Shown piece by piece: positions 11,343 through 23,002 of a stretch of 64,000 nt of DNA (its first letter is position 1; each line of letters opens with the position of its first letter). Below the pieces are notes generated by a model, which ran no database searches, had not been told where the DNA came from, and was given only the letters and a program-made list of their open reading frames with translations. The position numbers and the translations under genes were made by a program. Source of the stretch: Hypericum androsaemum (lineage: Eukaryota > Streptophyta > Magnoliopsida > Malpighiales > Hypericaceae). The DNA is taken from positions 13,698,671 to 13,762,670 of the forward strand of contig OZ023183.1 of assembly GCA_963995505.1 (NCBI GenBank), in the 5' to 3' direction.

Positions 11343-12270
11343 CTGCAGGTTAAATTCCAACATATAAGTAGTTTATTTTTCTTCTCATAGATTTTATTAA
11401 AAAAACAACGATGTAAGTTATTTTAAAATTGTCTCTACACCAAATGCGACTCTATGACAGGAGAATCTCATTTTTTAACGGTAAATTTTATTAATACTAT
11501 GCGGCAAGATAAAATTCGTAATTTCGCGGTTGTCGATTTTTTCAAAATTCTAATACGGTAAAATATTTTGGAAAAAAATACACTAAAAAAAGAGTGCCGT
11601 CGATAGCATCACGAAGACAAAGTTGTTTTCTGCCTTTCGTGAGTACAATATTTGTCCACATTAACCCAAATAACCACGTATAGTACGTAGTAATTTAGGA
11701 ATATAGACCAGTCCAGTTTAAAAAAAGTAAACAACCTAATACAACACTTGAAACACCAGGATAGCCCCGAAGCTCATGATTTATTGAAAATTAATTTCTC
11801 TGGAAAGCTGGATCATATGTAGTATTATTTTAGTTTAGTATACGTACAAGTTTAACTTTTTTCTAAATTTTATTAAAATTGAAGGTCTAGAAACATAGGG
11901 ATCAACGTAAAATGACTTTCATTGGGGAGAAGCTCATGGCCTATTGAAAATTAATTTCTTTCATATGTATTATTATTTTAGCTTACCATACCTAGCTAAC
12001 ATTGATCTCTCAAAACTAGAGAAACCCTGCTCTAAAATCATTAACGGTACCCGTTCTCTGTACTTTCAAATACCATTATTTATTTATGTATATATACGTG
12101 CAATAGGATATTGACATGACATCTGATGGTTACTCTCAAGAGAGAGCAAATATATTTCTCATATTGATGACTACAAATTTTCGTTACCTGTTTCTATCCT
12201 GGAGATAGGGTTTAAAAAAATTAAGAGTATATGTCTATATGCATGGACCACAAGTGCCCTTTTCCTCTTG
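11343..12270. other. AT-rich intergenic DNA with a short local repeat
   Basis: Non-coding. A word around gaagctcatg.(c)ctattgaaaattaatttct occurs near 11768 and again near 11929. Nothing else was recognised. Confidence 0.4.
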
Positions 12271-12440
12271 GTGACACAAAATAACCAAGTAAGTGTCATT
12301 TCAAGCATGTATACATTAATGAGATTTATCCAAACTGACACAGTATTAGGTAATTGGTGACACAAAACAACCGAGGAAGTGTCATTTCAAGCATGTATAC
12401 ATTAATGAGATTTATCCAAACTGACATAGTATTAGGTAAA
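12271..12440 (+). repeat. 85-bp tandem duplication at the left edge of copy B
   Basis: The block gacacaaaa...aagtgtcatttcaagc through gacacagtattaggtaa is repeated once at about 12357-12440. Copy C starts with the last part of this block (gatttatccaaaataacatag at 25950), so the duplication is confined to copy B. Confidence 0.8.
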
Positions 12441-13289
12441 GATGTGAGTAGCACATGGCACTTAGATCACCGGCAACCAATTTGTTCTACTTTAATTAAA
12501 ATATTTTGAGTCAAAATTATTAAAAATATAATAGTGTTAAATATTTATAAAAAAAGTTCTTTCACTATTAATGATCTTAACATGCTCGAATTTGAATTAA
12601 TTAAGTGTTGAGATACGACGTAAAAATGTGACCTCGACATGCCCAACATTTGAGGAGTCATGGCGGTGGAAAAAAACATTAGTTTAGGCCGGTGCATGAG
12701 TTAATGCTTCTCTCATTACTGTTTGATTTTTATCACGTTTTCTGATGTTCCCATCATAAATTTGGCCTGGACTTGGTTTGATTTCATCCTCGCAAAGTAT
12801 ATATCCGGGCTCTGCCAAAAAACAAAAAAGTACAAATCCGGGCAACGGATTCTTATGATTCATCACCCAATATAATTAATCGCAGGTTTCTTTTTCAAAG
12901 CATATATGCTTCTACTATTCGAAATTCCAATTATGATATTGGCCCACAATCCTAAAATTCTGTCTCAGCGTCTTTCATTTATGATCAAGTCTATAATTAG
13001 CAATGGAATATCTTAACATATCCTCTCAAACAAATCTCGTTTGAATTAGTTGACACAAATTTGAAGTGCTCGCAGAGACTTAAAAGCATTTATCTCACAT
13101 ACCGTAAAATGGAAGGTCGCGTGACTCATAGATCAAACCTGTTTTCATGTCATATTAGAATCTTTGTTTTAACCAAAAATATTAAAACAATTATATCATA
13201 GAATTATTGTTGGATATCTACTTGCTCCACTTTCATACGACTATGTCCTAATCTAGTTGATGATAAAACATATCATAACACAGAGAGAC

Positions 13290-14325
13290 TGTTAAGGTAA
13301 AAAAATAATCTCGGAATTATCAACATATTTTGAGGTACTAGGCGTGGTCTTAAAGTGACTAAGTGACCGGTGACCGATTGTTGGAGTACGAAATTAATAC
13401 CGCGAATTAATGACGGCCTATCTCCGAGTTTGTGTGAATCGGTCCGAACTCGTTGGTGCATGAGGGCAACCTATTGGGCTACTCGGTTCACCCCGGGAGA
13501 GATGCCCCTCTCGCTCGTGTAGGCGAGAATGGGCGAGACGCCTCTCTCGCTCAGGTAGGCGAGATCGGGGGAGAGGCTGAGCGTGACGCCTAAAGCAAGA
13601 GGCCGAGTGGCGAGAGGCCGAGCGAGAGGCCGAGTGGCGAGAGGCCAAGTGAGAGGCCGAGCGAGAGGCCGACGTGATGCCTAAAGCGAGAGGCCGAGTG
13701 AGAGGAGTGAGAGGCCTAGTGGTGAGAGGCCAAGTGGCGAGAGGCCGAGTGAGAGGCCTATGACGAGAGGCCGAGTGCGACGCCTAAAGCGAGAGGCCGA
13801 GAGGCGAGAGGCCGAGCGAGAAACCTAAGGCGGGAAGCCTAAGATGAGAAATCGAGCGAGGAGCCTAAGGGGAGAAGCCGAGCGAGAAGCCAACTTGGAC
13901 CCGAGCGGGAAGCTCATTTGACCTTCGTAGGCTTCCTATTCGAGGACGGGATCTGCTCATTTAAGGAAGACGGCTTGTACTGAGCCGGAATGATCTTTTT
14001 ACATTAGGAACAAATAACACAAGGCAGACTTCTCGGGATTGAGACTTGCAGCCGAAGTAAAGGAAGGCGGCTTGGGACTTCCTATTCTGATGGCGAGAGG
14101 CTAGGTCCAAACGCCCTATATAAGCAGGGCTCGGGCGAGGAAGACGGGGACATCAACGACACAACACATAACTACTCTTCTATCTTTATTGCTTTTCCTT
14201 TCCTTAGCCGTAGCTTAGCGTAGCCCGTAGCATAGCTCTAGTTTTAGCCTTAGCATAGTATAGACCGACCTTGGGACGACCACTCCGAGACTGTCTCAGG
14301 TTCTTGTTCTCTTTTTCCAGCAACA
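13290..14325 (+). repeat. 5' LTR of Tat-like element with GAGAGGCC minisatellite
   Basis: Starts TGTTAAGG and ends AGCAACA. A degenerate minisatellite built from gcgagaggccga units covers about 13555-13890. A TATA box (ctatataagcaggg) lies near 14120, giving an R region start near 14150. It lacks about 258 bp present in the 3' LTR (about 21953-22210), deleted after insertion. Confidence 0.85.
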
Positions 14326-14390
14326 TATTTTTGGCACACTCGGTGGGACTAAGGAGGGCGTCTGAGAAGGCGGTCTTACTTCGCTCAACC

Positions 14391-16447
14391 AAGATGACCA
14401 ACAACTTTGTTGTACCATTTCCCTCTAAGGAGCCAACACCTTCTGCATCTCAGTTGACGCTAGGAGGAACTCATCTACTTCGGCTTCCTCCAAAGAGCCA
14501 GCTAAGACAAGCATCATCTCGATGGAGTCCTATGCCTCATATGTTGCTCGAAAGAGCTATGAAGAGTTCTATAGATCCATCATTCCGATGGAAACATATG
14601 CCGCCTTCATCCCTCAGAAGTGCTATGAGGAGTCCGTTGTTAAGCGTGCAGAAGAAGTGATACCCATCCGACCAACCTTCGTGCAACCATGGACCGGTCA
14701 CATGCCTTTCGCCACTGCTCTGCCATTTTCGAGTGTGTTTCGTTATGATCAACTACCAAAAACTCCTATGTATCCCTCGTTCCAAACAACTCCTTATATG
14801 GGGATGGGTACACGAGGAGTGAACCACTTAGGATACTACGAGACTGCAAGGGCAGGGGCTAGCAATCTCCAAGTGGAATCGAGCTAGTACCAACCGACTC
14901 TGACCCAAGACTGGTCATACTCATCTAAGGTCTCAGCCGACCAAAGCTCTTTCAAAAGGAGGGATGTCTGCACGAATCCTTTGTTCAACTCAAAGGTTTC
15001 CAATCCTACCCCGACCCCCCAAGTCATGCATCAAGCAATGATGGACCTGGACGAAGAGGATAACTACCATCCCATCAACCGATAAGAAGAGCTTAAAGAG
15101 GATGATGAGTTTGGTGAGGACGACATCAACTAACAAGAAGAGCTTGATGAGGATGACGAGCTCGATGAGGATGATGTCAATCAATAAGAAGAGCTTGATG
15201 AGGATGACGAGCTTGATGAGGATGACATTAACTGATGATGTCAACCATCAGCTAGTGTTCAAATTTAGCCAACAACAAGAGACGGAAAGACAACCTCAAC
15301 TCTTTCAATCTGAGGGTTGGGCTTCACATCAATGTCATGAGGGGCAACCGGCAATCGAACCCCACGTAAGTTCTTCCGTTGCTATGATTGGCATTCAACG
15401 AAGCCAAAAAGAAGAGAGGCCAAAGCAAACAAAGGCCGATCATATGACCCAAAGGGCAAGACTCAGGGGGCAGGGACGACCAGACTCTAAGAAAGTAATA
15501 GTTGATCCTAAGACCCGAGAGGCAAGACTCGGGGGACACGAAAGGTCGCCTGATAACGATATACTAAACGCTCACAAATCTTTTCATTCAAGAGGAGCCG
15601 GTCATCCCAAGCGAGGGAAGGCCGACCTTAAGACCCGAAGGGCAAGATTCGGGGAGCAAGGAAGATTTCCCGATAAGGGCATTCCAAAGGCTTGAAAGTA
15701 CTTTTGTTTGAGGGGAGCCAATAGTCCTAAGCAAGGGAAGGCTGACCTTAAGACCCGAGAGGCAAAACTCGGGAGGCAAAACTCGGGAGGCAAGGATGGC
15801 CAGCCAATAGCAGCATCCCAAGGACTCAGAAGTTTTACCATTCTAGGAAAGCCAATGAGACGTGGATGATCAATCATCCTCATATCAAGGTGGACCTTCA
15901 AGACAGATCCAATCCATGCCGATATGCCTTCAACCGGCTTGGAGATAAGAGGGTCACCCTTGATCTACCAATACGAGATGTCCTAACTAAGACCCAGAGA
16001 TGTCGTTTTGAGAGAAAGGTCCAGAAGAGGAAATAAGTCATCAAGGACCTCGAAATGCAACTTGTAGAGCAAAGAACCAAATTGGAGGAACAAAATGTCC
16101 TACTAGCTTACCTGCAAATTAAATACCAATCTGCCCCAACTCGAGACTGGATCAAGGAGATTGAAGCCTTTAAGGCAAAGAAGCACATCAAGAAGGTTCG
16201 ACCAAAGGCACCCAAAGATCGACACAAGAAGTTGATCCAGGAGTGGGTACCTAAGGCGAGAAGCGAGATCCAATCTAGGGAAAGTAATCTTCGTGAGGGC
16301 AATGAAGACAAGAAGGAAAAGGATGTCTCAGTCGGTCTTGACATTGGTTATATTAAGTTCGGAGACTTCTCAGACAAAGTGTCGATCAACAAGTTGTTCA
16401 CCCTCCCGGCCATCTTCAGCCGAAACTCAGCCAACCCAGTCATCTGA
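14391..16447 (+). pseudogene. Degraded gag region of the Tat-like element
   Basis: Overlapping open pieces (14391-14887, 15102-15695, 16055-16447) lie in the gag position between the primer site and the protease. An acidic, repeat-rich block at 15085-15240 has a unit near 54 bp (aagaagagcttgatgagg). A second set of imperfect repeats of roughly 110 bp runs from about 15440 to 15830 with cctaagacccgagaggcaa words. The 16055-16447 piece is Lys/Glu-rich and coiled-coil-like. No zinc knuckle was found. The frames are broken by shifts. Confidence 0.6.
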
Positions 16448-16455
16448 AGGGGGAC

Positions 16456-16947
16456 ATGAGTGACAAAGATACACCTGAGCCTCGGATAGGAGAGATGTCC
16501 TCTGTCATTCCCATTGTGAAAGCCTTCAATGGCGACGTCACCATTGTGAGGCCAATCCAAAGAATGGGCGAACACAAGAAATTTTTTTGCATCACGGTTC
16601 ACATCATTGGGGAGCCGATCAAGAGAGTACACGTGGCTGGCATGGGTGTGGCGAACACCTTTCTTCAGTTGCTCCTCAGGGATCGCAATAAGAAAAAGGA
16701 GGATGTCAGCCTGACCGATATGGTCATGACCAACCTTGTCACGAAAGGGCGAGACTTGATCCACTCCGGTCTGATAATCCCATCTTCCATCCGTAAATGT
16801 CTAATCCAGTGGAAGTCAGATGGGAAGGTGAAGATTATAATGGCCGATGTATGTCCATTCATCCCGGCCATATGCTACATAGAGGCGACCTTCTACGAGA
16901 GGACCATAACACCAATAAGGATGGTCTGGGACAACGTAGATGGCTGA
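16456..16947 (+). pseudogene. Retropepsin-like domain without its catalytic aspartate
   Basis: A 163-codon frame has the layout of a plant gypsy aspartic protease: FFCITVHIIGEPIKRVHVAG, then MGVANTFLQLLL, then VKIIMADVCPFIPA. In active retropepsins the first block ends in D-T/S-G. Here the position reads G-M-G, so the catalytic Asp has been replaced. The usual following reverse transcriptase is absent and the sequence soon reaches the nested copia insertion. This fits a non-autonomous element. Confidence 0.55.
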
Positions 16948-17019
16948 TTTGTCTGGTGTGCAAGTTTGATCAAGTGAAACATCCTTTCAACCCAACGACT
17001 GATTGGTGCCATACTTGGA

Positions 17020-18276
17020 TGTTGGGTATGGAGCCTGAGTACGAGTTAAGTGCTCGGGTGGCTCGAGTGAAGAGTCGTGAGGATGGTCCAAGAGTTGATT
17101 GATTAAGTTCGGAGTTCGGGGACACTCGGAGAATCACTCGAGTTAAGAGTCGAGTGAAGACATTGAGGACATTCGAGAATCACGTGGCTCAAGTAAAGAG
17201 CACAAGGAGTCGAGTGGCTCAAGTGTAGAGCCTCGGGAATTGATCGATTTGATTTGGCACTCGAAGACGATCGCGTGGAATCAATCGGATCGAGAAACGG
17301 AGTCCGTATGCAAAAATGGCGACGAGACGAAGAAGAGCTTTGTGAAGAAGCTGAAGGGTTGGCGTACACCAGGTGGGTTGGCGTACGCCAACAACTGTTC
17401 ATCCAAAAATCTCTGGATTCCGATTGGCGTACGCCAAGTACTTGGCATCCGCCAATCAGCCCAGAAAGTTGGCATTTTGGTGGACCAAAATGCCCCTCCT
17501 GACTCCAAATAGTCCCCTAGGTTTGTGGGACTATAAATACCCCTCCTTGGCCTCCAAGAAGGGTTGGCAAAAGTTGCCCACTTCTCCAAAGAGAAAGAGA
17601 GAAGAGGGAGGAAGAAGAAAGGCCTCTCCAAGTGAAGGAGAGGCCAAGTGCCCAAGAGCTCTCCAAGTGAAGGAGGGTTATTCATGGCAAAGAGAGAGGA
17701 GGAGAAGAGGAGAAAGCTCTCCAAGTGATAGAGAGTGGCCCATGTCCCCCTAGTTGCCCAACCCATGTGATGGGTTGCCCTCTAAGAAGGAGGAGATGGA
17801 GAAGAAGAAGACCCGAGTGAAGGGTTGCCTCCGAGTGAAGGAGGTGGGTAAAGCCCAAGTCTAGGGCCTTGCCGAGAGTGGGTTTAGCCACTCCGAGTGA
17901 AGGAGGTGGTGCTCTCCGAGAGAAGGAGAGTTGGCCCGAAGAGTGGGTGGAGCCCTAGCCAAGGGTGAACCCAAGTGAGTGAGCTCCCAAAAGTGTGGGT
18001 AGCCACAGCGAGAAGAGGAGGAGAGTGAGCCCAGCGTAGGCATCCATTATTGTAAGAGCGAGTGAAGCTCAAGCTGTAAGTAGTGGAATCTCTCCTGGCT
18101 TGGACGCCCCCGGAGGTAGATCATTGAGGATCGAACCAGGTGAACAAATTTTTGTGTCCCTCCTTGTGCTTTCTTTGTGCTTTGTGCGTTGTGCTTCTCG
18201 TGGTATCATGGTTTGCTTGTATGTGTTTCCGCTTGCGTTGTTTGGGTCCACGAGGATGTGGGTTATTTCCCCAACA
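17020..18276 (+). repeat. 5' LTR of the copia derivative
   Basis: 1257 bp. It contains several copies of a palindromic word (ttggcgtacgccaa and variants) at about 17360-17460, a TATA box (gactataaatacccctcc) at about 17529, and many aagtgaaggag words between 17590 and 17960. The matching positions in the 3' LTR are about 20115-20215, 20284 and 20380-20720. Confidence 0.93.
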
Positions 18277-18278
18277 AC

Positions 18279-18290
18279 TGGTATCAGAGC
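18279..18290 (+). promoter_or_regulatory. Primer-binding site, initiator tRNA-Met type
   Basis: tggtatcagagc, two bases after the 5' LTR. This is complementary to the 3' end of plant initiator tRNA-Met and is typical of Ty1/copia elements. Confidence 0.92.
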
Positions 18291-18299
18291 CCGGGTTAG

Positions 18300-19765
18300 G
18301 GCGTGGTGAGAGCAACCATGATGGGTGAAGTGAGTCGCCTGTAGAGAAGTTTTCAATGATAGGAAGAAAGAGGAGTGGATGCTCCTAGATTGAAAAGTGA
18401 TGAGCGTGGTGTGCTTGTCATTGTCTAGGAGTGTGATGACCAAGGAGGGTGCTTTGTATGCGATGAGGAACGCCCATGATAGCATTGTTCTTGAGAGTGC
18501 GACGGAAGATGCGGAGTAGCATTGTCGACTTGGCCATATGTGTGAGAAGAGAATGAGGGTGCTTTATTCTTGAGGGAAGCTACCAAAGGTTGAAGATCAT
18601 AGAGATGGATCTTCTGGAGCCTTGTGATCTTGAGTTTCAAGAGGTAGCAGTTTCTGAAAAGCTGAGAAGCTTAAATTGGTCCGAGTGAAGGGACCGGCCC
18701 GGTGACATCCTTGGGTTGTTCGTGCTATAAGACCTCCGTTGGCATGAAGGATCTTGAGGTGTGCTTGAGATCGAGAAATGGCGGAGAGTACAAGCTCCAA
18801 GAGTTCAAGTACTGTGAAGAGAAGACAGTAGCTAGAAACCCCGAAGAAGATGGCATCGTGGGAAGATGAACATGACGATCAATGGAAGAGCCAGAGCCAT
18901 GCGAGTGAAGCATGGGCTATCGAAGATATTGAGGGCGGATGCAACGAACACCGTCGCTTGCTTGATCAATGGAGTACCATCAAGCCCTTTGGAGGTGATA
19001 CCGGAGGTGGCTTGGAGTGGGAAGGAGATTGATCTAACTCATCTTCGTGTGTTTGGTTTTTTGTTTCGTTTTGTTCATGTTGATGCGGATGAGAAGAGCA
19101 AGCTAGATGCCGAGTCCAAGTGAAGGATGAGGAAGCTTTGCTAATGATAGGGGTTATAGCAGTGAGATAGTCGAGCGAGACGTCTCTGAACTCGGGTGGG
19201 AGCAGGAATGTACTAAATGGCCAGGAGGCCAGTGAGGAGAAGGTGAAACCAAGTTCTCCACCGCCAGTGATTTCATAGCGGAGTTCCACAAGTGAAGGTG
19301 GTTCATCGCAGTGATTCTCGCCCACCAACTACTATCTCTTGTCGATAGATGGTGAGCCAGGAGATTATGCAGAGGCACAACGGAGTGAGCTTGTGGCCGA
19401 GAAGATGCTTGCAAAGAGTGAGAAAATGGAGTCGTTGAGTGTCAACGAGACTTGGGACTAGTCAAACTCCATAGTAGCAAGGCATGGCATAATCGGGAGG
19501 CTAGAAGAGTTGGTGTGGCAAAAGAGAACGTGTGTTGCAAGGAGAAAGCTCTGAAGCGGAAGACTCCAGGTGCTTTCACAGGTGGTCGTGTGAGGTATGC
19601 ATGGTTGTGTACAAGACCAGTGATAGCGGATCCGGTGGGTGTTGTGAGAAGGCTTATGAGGAATCCTGGACAACAACGTGAGAAGATAAAGAAGTGGGTG
19701 CCCGTCCACTTGACAAGCTTTGTAGAAGAGGCCGAAGTACCGATTGGGGTGCATATCACCTAGTG
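18300..19765 (+). pseudogene. Collapsed copia polyprotein (pre-integrase, integrase, RT scraps)
   Basis: Pieces of a copia polyprotein occur in the right order but with most of it deleted. HCRLGHMCEKRMRVL at about 18518-18563 is the gag-pre-integrase zinc region. The C-terminal end of the integrase core, with EVAWSGKEIDLTHLRVFGF and EKSKLDAESK, is at about 19005-19120. MESLSVNETWD, at about 19427-19460, is the start of the reverse transcriptase domain. Gag, the integrase catalytic core and the RT active site are all missing. Frames are shifted between pieces. Confidence 0.75.
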
Positions 19766-19805
19766 ACGGGTGGATCGTGTGGAGCTCAGTCTCCAGGTGG
19801 GAGAT

Positions 19806-21030
19806 TGTTGGGTATGGAGCCTGAGTACGAGTTAAGTGCTCAGGTGGCTCGAGTGAAGAGTCGTGAGGATAGTCCGAGAGTTGATCGATTGAGTTCGGAG
19901 TCCGGGGACACTCGGAGAATCAATCGAGTCAAGAGTCGAGTGAAGACATTGAGGATATTTGAGAATCACGTGGCTCAAGTAAAGAGCACGAGGAGTCGAG
20001 TGGCTCAAGTGAAGAGCCTCGGGAGTTGATCGATTTGATTCAGCACTCAAACAGAGTCCGTATGCGAAATTGGCGATGAGACGAAGAAGAGCTTTGTGAA
20101 GAAGCTGAAGGGTTGGCGTATGCCAGGTCGATTGGCGTACTCCAACGACTGTTCATCCGAAAATCTCTGGATTCCGATTGGCGTACGCCAAATACATGGC
20201 GTCTGCCAATCAGCCCAGAAAGTTGGCATTTTGGTAGACCAAAATGCCCCTCCCGACTCCAAATAGTCCCCTAGGTTTGTGGGACTATAAATACCCCTCC
20301 ATGGCCTCCAAGAAGGGTTGGCAAAAGTTGCCCACTTCTCCAAAGAGAAAGAGAGAAGAGGGAGGAAGAAGAAAGGCCTCTCCAAGTGAAGGAGAGGCCA
20401 AGTGCCCAAGAGCTCTCCAAGTGAAGGAGGGTTGTCCATGGCAAAGAGAGAGGAGGAGAAGAGGAGAAAGCTCTCCAAGTGATTGAGAGTGGCCCATGTC
20501 CCCCTAGTTGCCCAACCCATGTGATGGGTTGCCCTCCAAGAAGGAGGAGATGGAGAAGAAGAAGACCCGAGTGAAGGGTTGCCTCCGAGTGAAGGAGGTG
20601 GGTAAAGCCCAAGTCGAGGGCCTTGCCGAGAGAGGGTTTAGCCACTCCGAGTGAAGGAGGTGGTGCTCTCCGAGAGAAGGAGAGTTGGCCCGAAGAGTGG
20701 GTGGAGCCCTAGCCAAGGGTGAACCCAAGTGAGTGAGCTCCCAAGAGTGTGGGTAGCCACAGCGAGAAGAGGAGGAGAGTGAGCTCAGCGTAGGCATCCA
20801 TTATTGTAAGAGCGAGTGAAGCTCAAGCTGTAAGTAGTGGAATCTCTCCTGGCTTGGACGCCCCCGGAGGTAGATCATTGAGGATCGAACCGGGTGAACA
20901 AATTATTGTGTCCCTCCTTGTGCTTTCTTTGTGCTTTGTGCGTTGTGCTTCTCGTGGTATCATGGTTTGCTTGTATATGTTTTCGCTTGCGTTGTTTGGG
21001 TCCACGGGGATGTGGGTTATTTCCCCAACA
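19806..21030 (+). repeat. 3' LTR of the copia derivative
   Basis: 1225 bp, nearly identical to the 5' LTR apart from a few substitutions and a short deletion in the region matching about 17263-17295. Confidence 0.93.
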
Positions 21031-21262
21031 TTGGAGGGCAAGTACTCCCCCTTACTTATGGGGAATAAAGCAATAGGCGAGGTGACAAGGCGATTGGAGG
21101 TTTGCACCTTGTCGCCCTATAAGTCGGCCGGGTAGACGGCCTAGACCTCTTTGAGCTGCTCATCTTCATTCTGAGTTAGTTGAAGGATGTCAACCCAGAG
21201 ATGAAGGACCACGTCAACGCTTCTCGCTTGGTCGTACTGAAGCATTAACGTGCGGGGGACAT

Positions 21263-22600
21263 TGTTGGGGTACAAAAATAATCTCGGCATTGTCAACATA
21301 TTTTGAGGTACTCGGCGTGGTCTCAAAGTGACTGGGTGACTGGTGACCGATTGTTGGAGTACGAAATTAATACCGCGAATTAATGACGGCCTATCTCCGA
21401 GTTTGTGTGAATCGGTCCAAGCTCGCTGGTGCATAGGGGCAACCTTTTGGGCTACTCGGTTCACCCCGGGAGAGATGCCCCTCTCACTTGCATAGGCGAG
21501 AACGGGCGAGACACCTCTCTTGCTCGGGTAGGCGAGATCGGGCGAGAGGCCGAGCGTGATGCCTAAAGCGAGAGGCCGACCGAGAGGCCGAGTGGCGAGA
21601 TACCGAATGAGAGGCCTACGACGAGAGGCTAACGTGATGCCTAAAGCGAGAGGCCGAGTGCAATGCCTAAAGTGAGAGGCCGAGTGAGAGGCCTACGTCG
21701 AGAGGCCGAGCTAGAGGCTGAGTGGCGAGAGGCTTAGCTAGAGGCTGAGTGAGAGGCCTACGACGAGAGGCCGAGCGAGAGGCCTACGGAGAGAGGCCGA
21801 GCGAGAAGCCTAAGGTGGGAAGCTCAGCGAGAGGCCGAGCAAGAAACCTAAGGCGAGAAGCCGAGTGAGGAGTCTAAGGCGAGAAGCCAAGCGAGGAGCC
21901 GAAGGTGAGAAGCCAACTTGGACCCAAGCGGGAAGCTCATTTGACCTTCGTAGGCGGGAAGGTTATTCCGGGAATAGGTCCACTTTGATTGAGGAGGTCG
22001 TTAGCTTGAGCCCATTTTGGGATTCACTTTGGGCCTGACGAGATGTCCATCTTGGGGGATGACGGACTTGAGTCGAGATTTTGCATGGGAGATTCGAGAA
22101 GTTCAAGTTGATCTATATTTTTCTAACTTGAGCCGAGATTCTCAATATTTGGCAAGACTTGGTAAGTTCCTCTTTAGGCCACGATTGCTTAGTCGTCATG
22201 TTTTGAAAGCTTCCTATTCGAGGACGGGATCTGTTCATTTAAGGAAGATGGCTTATACTGAGCTAGAAGGATCTTTTTACATTAGGAACAAATAACGTGA
22301 GGCAGACTTCTCGGGATTGAGACTTGGAGCCAAAGTATGGGAAGGCGGCTTGGGACTTCCTATTCTGATGGCGAGAGGCTAGGTCCAAACGCCTTATATA
22401 AGGGCTCGGGCGAGGAAGACGGGGACATCAACAACACAACACACAATTACTCTTCTATCTTTATTACTTTTCCTTTCCTTAGCCGTAGCTTAGCGTAGCC
22501 CGTAACATAGCTCTAGTTTTAGTCTTAGCATTGTATAGACCGACCTTGGAACGACCACTCCAGATCCGTCTCAGGTTCTTGTTCTCTTTTCCGCGCAACA
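21263..22600 (+). repeat. 3' LTR of Tat-like element
   Basis: 1338 bp, TGTTGGGG to CGCAACA. The gagaggcc minisatellite covers about 21540-21915. A TATA-like box (cttatataaggg) lies near 22392. It retains the 258 bp deleted from the 5' LTR. Confidence 0.85.
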
Positions 22601-23002
22601 CAGACAAACCAGGATATAGAAACATATTATATAGACGACGTTTGAGTTTATTAAAGTCAACAATTATTCATCATCTTAAGCGTAATTAGCCTTCCTATTT
22701 GATAGTTTAATCAGATAATTAAGAAAATGGGAGCCATACATGGCGCCTATAAACCTATTTATTTGGAGAACAGCGACGAGGGTTGCCCTTGTTGATTGTT
22801 GACTTCCATCTTCTCCTTGTCACGAAGATTCGATCAAAGTGATAAAAAAACTAGATTTATTTAAAAAGTTCTTTGATTTAAACTTTATTAATGTAAAAGA
22901 TAAAATTTGTAACCATCTTTTTTAGAGCCCGACAGTACTAGACTCGAGAGATTAAAAAAGGCCGTTAATCTTTGGCTGTGATTTTAAGTATTCTAGTATG
23001 AC

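Larger units (their letters stand above)
17020..21030 (+). mobile_element. Gag-less Ty1/copia derivative nested in the gypsy element
   Basis: The LTRs (17020-18276 and 19806-21030) begin TGTTGGGTATGG and end TTCCCCAACA, flanked by a perfect 5-bp duplication TTGGA (17015-17019 and 21031-21035). After the 5' LTR comes ac then tggtatcagagc (18279-18290), the classic copia primer site for initiator tRNA-Met. Before the 3' LTR is the purine tract ccaggtgggaga. The interior is only 1529 bp with fragments of integrase and reverse transcriptase, so it must have moved using enzymes from a complete relative. The two LTRs are very similar, pointing to a recent insertion. Confidence 0.95.
13290..22600 (+). 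mobile_element. Tat-like Ty3/gypsy LTR retrotransposon, non-autonomous
   Basis: Two long terminal repeats (13290-14325, 21263-22600) begin TGTT and end CAACA. They flank a gag-like region and a retropepsin-like frame, and no reverse transcriptase or integrase is present. The flanking target bases are gagac (13285-13289) and cagac (22601-22605), a 5-bp duplication with one change. The empty site is visible in copy C (agacagacaaaccaggatat at about 27888) and copy A (about 9358). Downstream of the 5' LTR is ttggcacactcggtgggac, in the primer-binding position. Upstream of the 3' LTR is tgcgggggaca, a polypurine-like tract. A copia derivative is nested inside (17020-21030). Confidence 0.85.

Noticed and set aside
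15102..15695. 197-codon frame as an independent protein
   Set aside because: It crosses gag minisatellites of the gypsy element. The Met/Arg/Ser repeats are an out-of-frame reading of an acidic Asp/Glu repeat.
17281..17766. 161-codon minus-strand frame, repeated at 20047-20520
   Set aside because: Both are the same stretch of the two copia LTRs, low-complexity Leu/Ser/Pro, and antisense to the element. The frame exists because aagtgaaggag repeats avoid stops.
18069..18485. 138-codon minus-strand frame
   Set aside because: It spans the 5' LTR end, the primer-binding site and the gag leader of the copia derivative, so it is a chance antisense frame.
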